NCBI GenBank assembly: GCA_023387335.1
Contig: JAEWIF010000004.1
Span: forward strand, 124,001-188,000
Length of the DNA: 64,000 bases
Source of the DNA: Pseudomonadota bacterium
GTDB taxonomy: Bacteria > Pseudomonadota > Gammaproteobacteria > Burkholderiales > Burkholderiaceae_C
Reading direction: 5' to 3'
Shown here: positions 1-7,274 of the stretch, in pieces
Numbering within the stretch: position 1 is the stretch's first letter
How the letters are laid out: each line of letters opens with the position of its first letter
Notes under the pieces: model-generated
Told to the model about the DNA's origin: nothing
The model's database searches: none
The model's input: the letters and a program-made list of their open reading frames with translations, nothing else
Translations under genes and position numbers: made by a program

Positions 1-583
1 TCAACTGTTCCACGTGAAACACAGCCACGTCGGTCGGCAGGGCCGCGATCTCGTCTTCCGGGTGCTTGCCCTTCATGGCCAGCCAGACGCCCTGCTCCGC
101 CAACGCCTGGCGAGAGCCGTTGACGAAGTCGGCGAGGGACGCGAAAGCGCGGGAGCTCACCACGTCGTAGCGGTCGGCCACCCGCTCGACCCGGCCGTGC
201 ACGCCACGAAGATTCGGCAGAGCCAGCCCGGCCGCGACCTGCTGCACGAAGGCGGCCTTCTTGCCGACGGCATCCAGGCAATCCACCTTGAGCTGGGGGC
301 AGCAGATGGCGATGACCGCACCGGGCAGTCCGCCGCCTGAGCCGACATCGAGCAAGCGACCGGGCGTGCCGCCGGTCTGCCGCCGCAGCGGCTCGACCAC
401 GGCAAGGCTGTCGAGCAGGTGCTGGGTCAGCATCTCGTTCGGGTCGCGCACGGCCGTCAGGTTGTAGACCTGGTTCCACTTGCCGAGCATTTCCAGGTAG
501 CGCAGCAGCAGGTCGCGCTGGGCCTGGGACAAGTCCAGCCCTAGCGCCTGCAGCCCGGCATCGAGTCGGACCGCCAGGCTCAT
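1..583 (-). CDS. rsmG: 16S rRNA (guanine-527-N7)-methyltransferase RsmG, 3' end cut by window edge
   Basis: RsmG (GidB) methylates N7 of G527 in 16S rRNA using SAM. Reading leftward from an ATG at 583-581 gives MSLAVRLDAGLQALGLDL, with the SAM-binding loop LLDVGSGGGLPG and an NLTAVRDPNEML stretch typical of the family. No stop occurs before position 1, so about 194 codons are visible and the C-terminus is missing. The start overlaps the mnmG stop by 4 bp (ATGA), so the two are translationally coupled. A parS-like site lies inside the coding sequence near the left edge. The pairing with mnmG is the classic origin-proximal arrangement. Confidence 0.95.
   Translation of the reverse strand, partial: MSLAVRLDAGLQALGLDLSQAQRDLLLRYLEMLGKWNQVYNLTAVRDPNEMLTQHLLDSLAVVEPLRRQTGGTPGRLLDVGSGGGLPGAVIAICCPQLKVDCLDAVGKKAAFVQQVAAGLALPNLRGVHGRVERVADRYDVVSSRAFASLADFVNGSRQALAEQGVWLAMKGKHPEDEIAALPTDVAVFHVEQL
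6..21. promoter_or_regulatory. parS-like ParB binding site inside rsmG
   Basis: TGTTCCACGTGAAACA differs by one base from the widely conserved chromosomal parS palindrome TGTTTCACGTGAAACA. ParB nucleates on such sites to segregate the origin. Two further sites lie in mnmG, which makes chance unlikely. It is within coding sequence, as parS sites often are. Confidence 0.8.
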
Positions 584-2529
584 GCGGCCTGCTGCGCCTG
601 GTTGGCGGCTTCGGCGAAGCCCTTGAACTTGTTCTTCTTCAGGTGCACCAGCAGCAGCGAGATGGCGGCCGGTGTGACGCCCGAAATGCGTGACGCCATG
701 CCCAAGGTTTCCGGGCGATGGCGGGTGAGCTTCTGGCGGACCTCGATCGAAAGCGCGGCCACCTGCATGTAGTCCAGCTCGGCCGGCAGGCGCAGGTTCT
801 CGTAGTGAGCCGCCCGCTCCACCTCGTCCTTCTGCCGCTCGATGTAGCCGGCGTACTTGGCGCCGATCTCCAGCTGCTCGACCACGGGCTCGAAAAGGTC
901 GCCGAGTGTTTCACGTGAAACCTCAGCCGTTGCATGCCTGCCCTGCTCCAGCGTCATGAGCTGGCCGTAGCCAATGCCCGGCCGGCGCAGCAGGTCGAAG
1001 AGGTTGTGCTCGTGCTCGATCGACTTGCCCAGCACCCGCTCCGACTCAGCCGCCGGCAGGCTCCGGGGATTCACCCAAGCCGACTTCAACCTCAGCGTTT
1101 CACGTGAAACAGCGTCGCGCTTGCGGTTGAAGGAATCCCACTGCTCGTCCGAGACCAGGCCCATCTTGCGGCCGGCTTCAGTCAGGCGCATGTCCGCGTT
1201 GTCCTCCCGCAGCTGCAGCCGGAATTCGGCGCGGCTGGTGAACATGCGGTACGGCTCGGTCACGCCCTTGGTGATCAGGTCGTCGACCAGCACGCCGAGA
1301 TAGGCCTCGTCCCGGCGCGGTAGCCAAGCCTCGCGGTCCTGGCACCGCAGCGCGGCGTTGATCCCGGCGAACAACCCCTGGGCCGCCGCCTCTTCGTAGC
1401 CGGTCGTCCCGTTGATCTGGCCGGCGAAGAACAGCCCGCCGATCTGGCGCGTCTCGAAGCTGCTCTTGAGCGAGCGGGGATCGAAGTAGTCGTACTCGAT
1501 CGCATAGCCCGGCCGCAGGATGTGGGCGTTCTCCAGCCCAGGCAGTGTGCGAACCAGGCCCAGCTGCACGTCGAACGGCAGGCTGGTGGAAATCCCGTTC
1601 GGATAGAACTCGTTGGTGGTCAACCCCTCCGGCTCCAGGAAGACCTGGTGGCTGTCCTTGTCGGCGAAGCGGTTGATCTTGTCTTCCACGCTCGGGCAGT
1701 AGCGCGGACCCACGCCCTCGATCTTCCCGGTGAACATCGGGCTGCGGTCGAAGCCGGAACGGATGATCTCGTGCGTGCGCTCGTTTGTGTGGGTGATCCA
1801 GCACGGCACCTGGCGCGGATGCATGTCCGCCCGGCCCATGAAGCTGAACACCGGCACCGGGTCCAGGTCGCCGGGTTGTTCCTCGCACCGGGAGAAGTCG
1901 ATGGTCCGACCGTCGATGCGCGGCGGAGTGCCGGTTTTCAGCCTTCCTTGCGGCAGCTTCAATTCCTTGAGCCGACCCGACAGCGACACGGCGGGTGGGT
2001 CCCCGGCCCGGCCGGCCGCGTAGTTGTTCAGCCCGACGTGGATCTTGCCGTCCAGGAAAGTGCCGGCCGTCAGCACCACGGTGCGCGAGCGGAACCGGAC
2101 GCCGACCTGCGTCACCGCGCCGACCACGCGATCGCCCTCCACCATCAGGTCATCGACGGCCTGCTGGAACAGCGTGAGATTGGGCTGGTTCTCCAGCCGG
2201 CGGCGGATCGAAGCCTTGTAGAGGATGCGGTCGGCCTGGGCGCGGGTGGCGCGAACCGCCGGACCCTTGGAGCTGTTGAGGATGCGGAACTGGATCCCGG
2301 CCTCGTCGGTGGCGATGGCCATGGCACCGCCCAGCGCGTCCACCTCCTTCACCAGGTGACCCTTGCCGATCCCGCCGATCGACGGGTTGCAGCTCATCTG
2401 GCCCAGCGTCTCGATGTTGTGGGTCAGGAGCAGCGTCTTGCACCCCATGCGCGCGGCGGCGAGGGCTGCTTCGGTGCCGGCATGGCCGCCACCGACAACG
2501 ATGACGTCGAATTCTTCGGGATAGAGCAT
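580..2529 (-). CDS. mnmG: tRNA uridine-5-carboxymethylaminomethyl(34) synthesis protein MnmG
   Basis: MnmG (GidA) works with MnmE to install the cmnm5 group on wobble U34 of certain tRNAs, using FAD, NADH and methylene-THF. The 649-residue protein has the usual length. It opens with the FAD dinucleotide loop VVGGGHAGTEAALAAARMG and contains the family stretches MSCNPSIGGIGKGHLVKEVDALGG and GQINGTTGYEEAAAQG (shown in part). The ATG at 2529 begins MLYPEEFDVIVVGGG. It is followed by overlapping rsmG. Its partner mnmE is at 52-53 kb. Two parS sites fall in its coding sequence, each encoding VSRET. Confidence 0.98.
   Translation of the reverse strand: MLYPEEFDVIVVGGGHAGTEAALAAARMGCKTLLLTHNIETLGQMSCNPSIGGIGKGHLVKEVDALGGAMAIATDEAGIQFRILNSSKGPAVRATRAQADRILYKASIRRRLENQPNLTLFQQAVDDLMVEGDRVVGAVTQVGVRFRSRTVVLTAGTFLDGKIHVGLNNYAAGRAGDPPAVSLSGRLKELKLPQGRLKTGTPPRIDGRTIDFSRCEEQPGDLDPVPVFSFMGRADMHPRQVPCWITHTNERTHEIIRSGFDRSPMFTGKIEGVGPRYCPSVEDKINRFADKDSHQVFLEPEGLTTNEFYPNGISTSLPFDVQLGLVRTLPGLENAHILRPGYAIEYDYFDPRSLKSSFETRQIGGLFFAGQINGTTGYEEAAAQGLFAGINAALRCQDREAWLPRRDEAYLGVLVDDLITKGVTEPYRMFTSRAEFRLQLREDNADMRLTEAGRKMGLVSDEQWDSFNRKRDAVSRETLRLKSAWVNPRSLPAAESERVLGKSIEHEHNLFDLLRRPGIGYGQLMTLEQGRHATAEVSRETLGDLFEPVVEQLEIGAKYAGYIERQKDEVERAAHYENLRLPAELDYMQVAALSIEVRQKLTRHRPETLGMASRISGVTPAAISLLLVHLKKNKFKGFAEAANQAQQAA
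907..922. promoter_or_regulatory. parS site inside mnmG (1)
   Basis: TGTTTCACGTGAAACC matches the parS consensus at 15 of 16 positions, including the complete TTTCACGTGAAA core palindrome. In the mnmG frame it encodes VSRET. It probably loads ParB to organise the origin domain. Confidence 0.88.
1096..1111. promoter_or_regulatory. parS site inside mnmG (2)
   Basis: CGTTTCACGTGAAACA matches parS at 15 of 16 positions with a complete core. It lies 189 bp from the previous site and again reads VSRET in MnmG. No parA or parB genes are inside the window; they commonly lie just beyond rsmG, off the left edge. Confidence 0.88.
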
Positions 2530-2664
2530 GGAGTGGGCGCCTTTGGCCGGGCGCGGGCGGTCGGAACGAGACCAGGGAACCCTCGATTTTACTTTTCAGC
2601 TGCAAGTCCTTGCCGGGCGCCGTCCACTGCTGCAGCACGCGGGACACCGTGGTGCAATGGACCC

Positions 2665-3249
2665 ATGGTCAAACTCCTCGTCTTCGCCGGGAGCACCCGG
2701 CAGCAGTCGTACAACCGAAAGCTGGCGAAAGTGACAGCCGGCCTGGCGCGGGCCGCCGGGGCCGAGGTCACGCACCTCGAACTCGGCGACTTCGACGTGC
2801 CGATGTACAACGCCGACCTGGAGGCGCAAGGCACGCCGGCCGACGTGATGCGGCTCAAGCAGCTCTTCTTCGAGCATCCCGCCTGGATCGTCTGCGCGCC
2901 CGAATACAACGCCAGTTACCCCGCCCTGCTGAAGAACACGCTCGACTGGATCTCCAGCCCGGTCAGGAACGACCCGCTCTGGAACGACGACTTTCGTTCT
3001 ACGCGCGGCAAGGTGGTCGGGATGCTGAGCGCCTCACCTGGCGCGCTGGGCGGGCTGCGTTCACAAAGCCATCTGGCGCCGCTGCTGCTGAACCTGCATT
3101 GCTGGGTATCTCCGATCAGCTACGCACTCTCACGCGCGGGTGATGCGTTCGACCCCGACGGCAACCTCATCGCCGAGACCGCACGCAAACGGGTGCAGGG
3201 TGTCATCGACCAAGTGCTCTGGGCGGCCGAGCGCCTGCACGAAACGTAA
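2665..3249 (+). CDS. NADPH-dependent FMN reductase family protein
   Basis: A 194-residue flavodoxin-fold oxidoreductase of the ArsH/chromate-quinone reductase superfamily, probably reducing quinones, azo compounds or chromate with NAD(P)H and bound FMN. The N-terminal phosphate-binding loop is FAGSTRQQSYNRKL, and the flavin-contacting PEYNASYPALLKNTLDW is the family signature. The ATG at 2665 was chosen because it starts directly at the first beta strand (MVKLLVFAG); the open frame upstream is antisense to mnmG. It is divergent from mnmG and is the last gene before the putative oriC. The exact substrate cannot be told from sequence. Confidence 0.92.
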   Translation: MVKLLVFAGSTRQQSYNRKLAKVTAGLARAAGAEVTHLELGDFDVPMYNADLEAQGTPADVMRLKQLFFEHPAWIVCAPEYNASYPALLKNTLDWISSPVRNDPLWNDDFRSTRGKVVGMLSASPGALGGLRSQSHLAPLLLNLHCWVSPISYALSRAGDAFDPDGNLIAETARKRVQGVIDQVLWAAERLHET

Positions 3250-3258
3250 TACGAACCT

Positions 3259-3490
3259 CCTAGGGACAACCCTGTTGAGCAATCCGGCACAACCGATGGG
3301 TTGTCCACAAGCTCGACCGTTCCGCTGAACTTGTCCCTTTTGGCGCGACAGTACGGAAGCGCCCTTCCCCACATCCTTCAATCGGCACCAAGTCCTTGCC
3401 ACGCCAGGGAAAAAAGGCGTTGTCCACAGCGAAGGCCGAGCTCTACTACTACTACTAATTAAAAGAAATAGAACATCTAGAGAAGACAGG
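3259..3490 (+). repeat. oriC repeat unit 1
   Basis: First copy of a tandem duplication with a 324-bp offset. Shared landmarks are GGGACAAC, GAGC.ATCCGGCACAACC, the DnaA boxes, CTTGTCCCTTTTGGCGCGACAG, the CTA array and an A-rich tail. Both boxes here are the weaker TTGTCCACA form. The outer boundaries are approximate. Confidence 0.85.
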
Positions 3491-3582
3491 GGAACCGCGC
3501 GGCCCGTTTTGGCGACTCTCGAAAAAGAAGGTGGGCCGGTCCCGGAGCTGAACGCCCTGCCGTCGTCGCCCAAAATCCGCTC

Positions 3583-3814
3583 TCCGGGGACAACTCTGTT
3601 GAGCGATCCGGCACAACCGCTGGGTTATCCACAAGCTGAGCCGTTGGGCCGGACTTGTCCCTTTTGGCGCGACAGCACGGAAGCGCCGTTCCGCACACCC
3701 TTCAAACCACGGCAAGTCCCTGTCACGCAAGGCAAAGATGAGGTTATCCACACAAGTGGCGGACCCCTACTACTACTACTAAATTGAGAGATAAGACATT
3801 AAAGAGATAAGAGA
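3583..3814 (+). repeat. oriC repeat unit 2
   Basis: Second copy, exactly 324 bp downstream of unit 1 at every landmark checked (both boxes and the CTA array). Its boxes are perfect TTATCCACA. The A-rich tail contains AGAGATAAGACATTAAAGAG and runs to the ykgJ start codon at 3816. Confidence 0.85.
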
Positions 3815-3815
3815 C

Positions 3816-3911
3816 ATGGACTGCCGCCCCGGATGCGGCGCGTGCTGCATCGCGCCTTCCATCTCCTCCGCCATCCCTGGCATGCCCCGCGGCAAGCCCC
3901 AAAGGCGCTAA
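3816..3911 (+). pseudogene. ykgJ: YkgJ-type cysteine cluster protein, 5' half (split by island)
   Basis: The ATG at 3816 opens MDCRPGCGACCIAPSISSAI and continues PGMPRGKP, the N-terminal part of a YkgJ/UPF0153-type zinc- or iron-chelating protein with clustered cysteines. After the codons for KP (3894-3899) the frame runs into island DNA and stops at 3911. The missing C-terminal half is at 20302-20475. Joining 3816-3899 to 20308-20475 restores an 83-codon gene. The disruption is therefore an insertion at the AAGCCC core. Confidence 0.92.
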
Positions 3912-3921
3912 AGAGATACCT
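3894..3921 (+). other. attL of the serine-recombinase island
   Basis: The core AAGCCC (3894-3899) is shared with the right junction at 20302-20307. Beyond it, the island arm CTAAAGAGATACCT (3908-3921) is the inverted counterpart of AGGTATCCCTTTAC at 20276-20289, matching at 12 of 14 positions. Inverted arms flanking a short core are expected of a serine-integrase attP. The crossover dinucleotide cannot be fixed from sequence alone. Confidence 0.8.
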
Positions 3922-4387
3922 CCTGGCGACCAGGCTTGTGGCGCCAGTTGCCTCACCCCGCCCTTGAGCTCGCGGAGCCTCGGCCTCGACCCGGAAGCGA
4001 GCACCCGGGGCTGCGGGGCGCAACCAGCACGGTCCGGACCTGCTGGAGCAGTTCGGCAAGTTGCCCCCGGCCCGCCAAGACGGGTAGGAGCCTCACCTAC
4101 GTCGCACCCAGGGTAGGTTGCCACCGGCTCCCGGGGGGCCTGGGCTACGAGGCTGGTGGCGCCTTCTGGGGTGGTTGCCCCAACTGCCAGGCGGCCTTGT
4201 TCGTCGAAGGATTCAAAACGGCGGCATCGCGCCGGGGCGAGCCCATCACCAGCCCGACAGCCCACTCGCCCCCCTCTCGGGACTCACCCCCAGTCCTAAG
4301 CTGCACAAAATCAACGAGCAGCGCCACAAAACGTCCTTTCGGGGCGAAAAGATGGCCTAACCCCTTGAAAGCGCATAAGATTTCGAG
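3922..4387. other. gene-free left end of the island
   Basis: No open frame here has protein-like character. Short near-repeats such as GGCTTGTGGCGCC (about 3933) and GGCTGGTGGCGCC (about 4152) are visible. The A-rich tail (TTGAAAGCGCATAAGAT just before 4388) may hold the promoter of the following operon, but I cannot assign a convincing -35/-10 pair. Confidence 0.5.
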
Positions 4388-4861
4388 ATGCTCGGGTACT
4401 TTTCAGCCAAGGAAGTGGTCAGCCTCACTGGCGTCAGTTACCGGCAACTCGCCTACTGGCTGAAAGCTGGCGTGGTCCACGCGGCGCTCGACACAGAAGG
4501 GGGCAGGCGCCGTCGCAGGTTCTGCTTCGCAGATGTAGTCACCATCCGCGCAGTGAGCACGTTTGTGAAGGCGGGAGTGAAGCCCTCCGCCATCAAGGCC
4601 ACGGCAGAAAGGCTCAGGTGCGAGATCGATTCAGCTTCGGCCGTGCAAGCCGGCCGAACGCTGGGAAGCGTCCGTCTAATTACCGACGGAAAGGCGCTCT
4701 TTCGTTTCGAGCGTTCAGTGGAGGCACTTGTTAAGCTCGATGGGAGCCACCAACTCGCGTTTGCGTTCGATTGGGGTACCCAAGTACAGCAACTGACTGC
4801 TGACATTCAGTCCCGGCGAAGGCGGGACCGCTACGCACCGCGAGATAGGAAGGTCGCTTGA
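4388..4861 (+). CDS. MerR-type helix-turn-helix protein
   Basis: 157 residues. Positions 1-75 look like a MerR-family winged helix-turn-helix: YFSAKEVVSLTGVSYRQLAYW, then a basic wing GGRRRRRFCFADVVTI. The C-terminal part (LGSVRLITDGKALFRFERS) is beta-rich and carries no ligand domain I recognise. It is the first gene after attL and lies 19 bp upstream of the next gene, so it may regulate the operon. A role as recombination directionality factor is an alternative, because small MerR-like proteins serve as excisionases in some integrative elements. No Shine-Dalgarno is visible before the ATG. Confidence 0.8.
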   Translation: MLGYFSAKEVVSLTGVSYRQLAYWLKAGVVHAALDTEGGRRRRRFCFADVVTIRAVSTFVKAGVKPSAIKATAERLRCEIDSASAVQAGRTLGSVRLITDGKALFRFERSVEALVKLDGSHQLAFAFDWGTQVQQLTADIQSRRRRDRYAPRDRKVA

Positions 4862-4880
4862 TGAAAGGGGGTGAGCCCAC

Positions 4881-5447
4881 ATGAACTTCGCACTTGAAGA
4901 AGTGCTGCTACCCATGCAGCGCCTCCAGCAGCAGCACGACGAGATCGCACACCGGGACATCCTGAGCTTCGAACTTCACAAGCGGCTGAAGCACATGGTC
5001 CTGCACTTCTACAAGTACGCAGGGAAGATCCAAGCCGCCGGCGAAGCGCAGGACAAACAAGAACTCCGTCGCATTTTGGTGGATACGTTCATCATCTGCT
5101 TGGCAACCGCAAACTCGCTGAACGTATCCTTGGGCGAAGTGCTTTCTGGTGTGGTCGAGGCGCCGACTCTTGATAGTGTTGCCCATGCATCCGCAAAGCA
5201 ACTCAAGCCTACTGACTTGTTTGCTTCTTCTGTGCGCGACCTGGTCCTGATCGGCGGACAGATGGCTAAAGCGGTCGAATCGGCGGACCACATGGAGCCA
5301 GGGGATCCGCGCAGCGATATGGCGAGATTGGTTCCCGAGCTTACTCGGTCGGTGCTCGCCCACTTAGGACACCTGGATGGAGGCCTTGAGGACTCAGTAA
5401 GGGCGCGCCTCGCTGCCGTTGAGCGCAAGTCCATCTTCCGACGATGA
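4881..5447 (+). CDS. MazG-like all-alpha protein (nucleotide pyrophosphohydrolase fold, degenerate)
   Basis: 188 residues, almost entirely helical. The segment from HMVLHFYKYAGKI to RRILVDTFIICLATANSLNV followed by SLGEVL resembles the two-helix core of MazG-type NTP pyrophosphohydrolases, which hydrolyse dNTPs or NTPs. The acidic ExxE residues expected on the first helix are not evident, and only the Asp of the second motif remains. Catalysis is therefore doubtful, and it may act as a binding or sensing protein. A good AGGGGG ribosome site precedes the ATG. The next gene starts 9 bp after its stop. Family assignment is by pattern only. Confidence 0.6.
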   Translation: MNFALEEVLLPMQRLQQQHDEIAHRDILSFELHKRLKHMVLHFYKYAGKIQAAGEAQDKQELRRILVDTFIICLATANSLNVSLGEVLSGVVEAPTLDSVAHASAKQLKPTDLFASSVRDLVLIGGQMAKAVESADHMEPGDPRSDMARLVPELTRSVLAHLGHLDGGLEDSVRARLAAVERKSIFRR

Positions 5448-5456
5448 GGGCACACA

Positions 5457-6326
5457 GTGGCATTCTGGAGCGGTGAAAAGCTAGCCACGGAGCTGCCCCA
5501 CCTCATCACACCTTTCAATCCGAAGAGGCTAGATTGCGCTTCGTACCGGCTCGCGGTCGGCGACCAAGCGTTTGTCACCTCCGACAGGCTGTCTTCCGAT
5601 GTCCCTGAGGCGGAGCTCATAACTCATTTGAGCGCCCCACCGAAAAACCTTCTTCGCATCTCCCCTGGGCAATTCGGATTCTTGCTCACCGATGAAGTAG
5701 TTCAGGTGCCTGGAAACGCCATGGCATTGATCTCGATGCGGGCGAAGTACAAGTTCAGGGGCCTCATCAACGTGTCTGGCTTCCACGCGGACCCTGGCTG
5801 GCGCGGGAAGCTCGTGTTCAGCGTCTACAACGCCGGACCTGCCCCTGTTCTCATTGAGCGGGGCGAACCGCTCTTCCTTATCGTTTACGCCGACCTCGAC
5901 CGCGAATCGAAGAAGCCATATCTGTACGAGGGCGACGCCCAGGACCAGAGCTCGATCAAGACGAGCCTAGTATCAAACCTTACGTCCCAAGTTTTCTCTC
6001 CGCAAATCTTGCAGACGAAACTTGACGCTGTCCACGACAAGATGTCGAACGTGGACCGGAACACAACGATCGCTTTCGGCATAGCCTCAGCTCTCCTCGC
6101 CATCACAGGCGTCCTGGTCGCCACTGTGGCTCTCCTGCCCAGCTGGGTAGGAGTCGTTGCTGCCCGCACCCTCGACGCCGCAGGGTACGAGATCCGACAG
6201 AAACCCGACGCCCCTGCAACTGGCGCCAGTGCCGCGCCTACCGCTGTAAGTACCCCTGCGACGGCCAGTGCTCCCCCGCCTGCACCTGCCCCCGCAAAGG
6301 CCGCTTCGTCGGATCGAAAACCGTGA
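5457..6326 (+). CDS. membrane-anchored dCTP deaminase/dUTPase-fold protein
   Basis: 289 residues, GTG start after GAGGG. Residues about 15-165 have the dCTP deaminase fold: LDCASYRLAVGDQ, then PGQFGFLLTDEVVQVPGN, then FHADPGWRGKLVFSVYNAGPAP. The ADPGW motif (D112-W115) matches the IDPGW of E. coli Dcd. The catalytic Glu of the Dcd VLEFYN strand (E138) is replaced by Ser122 (VFSVYN), so deamination is unlikely. A short coiled-coil-like stretch (about 185-200) leads to one transmembrane helix (about 204-230) and an Ala/Pro-rich tail. It overlaps the next gene by 4 bp (GTGA). Inferred role: a membrane-tethered nucleotide sensor or effector. Confidence 0.75.
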   Translation: MAFWSGEKLATELPHLITPFNPKRLDCASYRLAVGDQAFVTSDRLSSDVPEAELITHLSAPPKNLLRISPGQFGFLLTDEVVQVPGNAMALISMRAKYKFRGLINVSGFHADPGWRGKLVFSVYNAGPAPVLIERGEPLFLIVYADLDRESKKPYLYEGDAQDQSSIKTSLVSNLTSQVFSPQILQTKLDAVHDKMSNVDRNTTIAFGIASALLAITGVLVATVALLPSWVGVVAARTLDAAGYEIRQKPDAPATGASAAPTAVSTPATASAPPPAPAPAKAASSDRKP

Positions 6327-6841
6327 GCCTCTTTTCGTCGGACATCCCTCCTGCGGTCTTATCCTCGGACGAGAGGTATCGGTATTTCCTCGCGCGGAGT
6401 TGGGGAGCTAAGGGAAAACGAATCGCCTTTATTGGCCTGAATCCATCCACTGCAGACGCGACGAACGATGACCCAACGATTCGTCGCTGCATCGGCTTCG
6501 CCAAGGCCTGGGGCGGATCAAGCCTGTGGATGGTCAACCTGTTCGCCTTTAGAGCCACAAAGCCCGCTGCCTTGAGATTGACGTCTGACCCGATTGGGGA
6601 CCAGAACGACTTGTGGCTCGAGCAAGTCATCAATTCGGCAGACCTGGTGGTGGCCGCCTGGGGGAACGACGGGGCTTTCTTGAACCGCGCCCAAGTTGTC
6701 CAAGACCGGTACTTCGACCAGCTACACGCGTTAGCCGTGACTAAGTCAGGCATGCCGAGCCACCCCCTATATCAACGGGCAACAGCATTGCCGACTCCAC
6801 TAGATCAGTGGGGATTCAAGAGCAACTCTCTTTCGCCCTGA
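6323..6841 (+). CDS. DUF1643 domain-containing protein
   Basis: 172 residues, GTG start overlapping the upstream stop by 4 bp, so translationally coupled. The hallmark of DUF1643 is clear: RIAFIGLNPSTADATNDDPT, then IRRCIGFAKAWG and VVAAWGND. The domain has a uracil-DNA-glycosylase-like look (GLNPS, WGN) but no established biochemical activity that I can name. It ends a four-gene operon (MerR-like, MazG-like, Dcd-like, DUF1643), which suggests a joint role in nucleotide or DNA-base surveillance. That role is inference. Confidence 0.88.
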   Translation: MSLFSSDIPPAVLSSDERYRYFLARSWGAKGKRIAFIGLNPSTADATNDDPTIRRCIGFAKAWGGSSLWMVNLFAFRATKPAALRLTSDPIGDQNDLWLEQVINSADLVVAAWGNDGAFLNRAQVVQDRYFDQLHALAVTKSGMPSHPLYQRATALPTPLDQWGFKSNSLSP

Positions 6842-6888
6842 CAAGCATGCTGTCTGGCGGGCTGTCACGCCGCCAGTCAGTTCTAGAG

Positions 6889-6993
6889 ATGCCAGAATTG
6901 AACTGTCGGTGAGGCTGTGGCGCGTGCTGCATTGCACCGTCGATCACCACACCCATCCCCGGAATGGCAGGCGGCAACCCGGCTAGTTGGTAA
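6889..6993 (+). pseudogene. decayed second ykgJ 5' fragment with att-like end
   Basis: ATG at 6889 reads MPELNCR, then an in-frame TGA (6910-6912), then GCGACCIAPSITTPIPGMAG and a stop at 6991. This is the same N-terminal region as the genes at 3816 and 9309 but clearly diverged and carrying a nonsense codon. It breaks off near the integration point, and the next bases TAAAGAGATAC (6991-7001) equal the island arm found at attL. It therefore looks like the attL of another related element brought in from a different host. Confidence 0.82.
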
Positions 6994-7274
6994 AGAGATA
7001 CATGCTGCGCGCGTGGCCAGCACATGACCTATTGGCTCACCACTCCTGGCGGGTCGAGGCCGCTCACCGGGAAAGCTGCACCGTCACACCCTTTCTGAGG
7101 GGCGCCGGCGCAGACAGGAGGGCACCTGGCGCAGCTGGTTCTTGGCGCTGCTCCAGGGGCGCTATACGGCTCTCACGCCTTGCGTCCTGCGACCGCAGCC
7201 ACATCTGCTGCTCGAGGACCAGGCAATCCGGAAAAGATGTGCCGCCGACGGCCCCACACACACACAGCACCCTG

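Larger units (their letters stand above)
3259..3815. other. oriC: putative chromosomal replication origin (oriC), duplicated unwinding module
   Basis: This is a gene-free stretch between the mnmG/reductase pair and the start of ykgJ. It has four DnaA boxes on the plus strand: TTGTCCACA at 3301-3309 and 3420-3428, and the perfect TTATCCACA at 3625-3633 and 3744-3752. The second box of each pair is followed, after exactly 14 bp, by five CTA triplets (3443-3457 and 3767-3781) and then an A-rich segment. This box, spacer, DnaA-trio and A/T-rich order is that of the basal unwinding system described for Bacillus subtilis. The neighbouring parS sites support an origin. No computed GC-skew is available here. 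Confidence 0.82.

Noticed and set aside
3936..4463. 175-codon plus-strand frame at the left island end
   Set aside because: Pro/Ser/Arg/Gly-rich and runs into the MerR-like gene in another frame; no domain or ribosome site.
6889..6993. A functional third ykgJ gene
   Set aside because: An in-frame TGA at codon 8 and truncation at the att-like end exclude a normal product.
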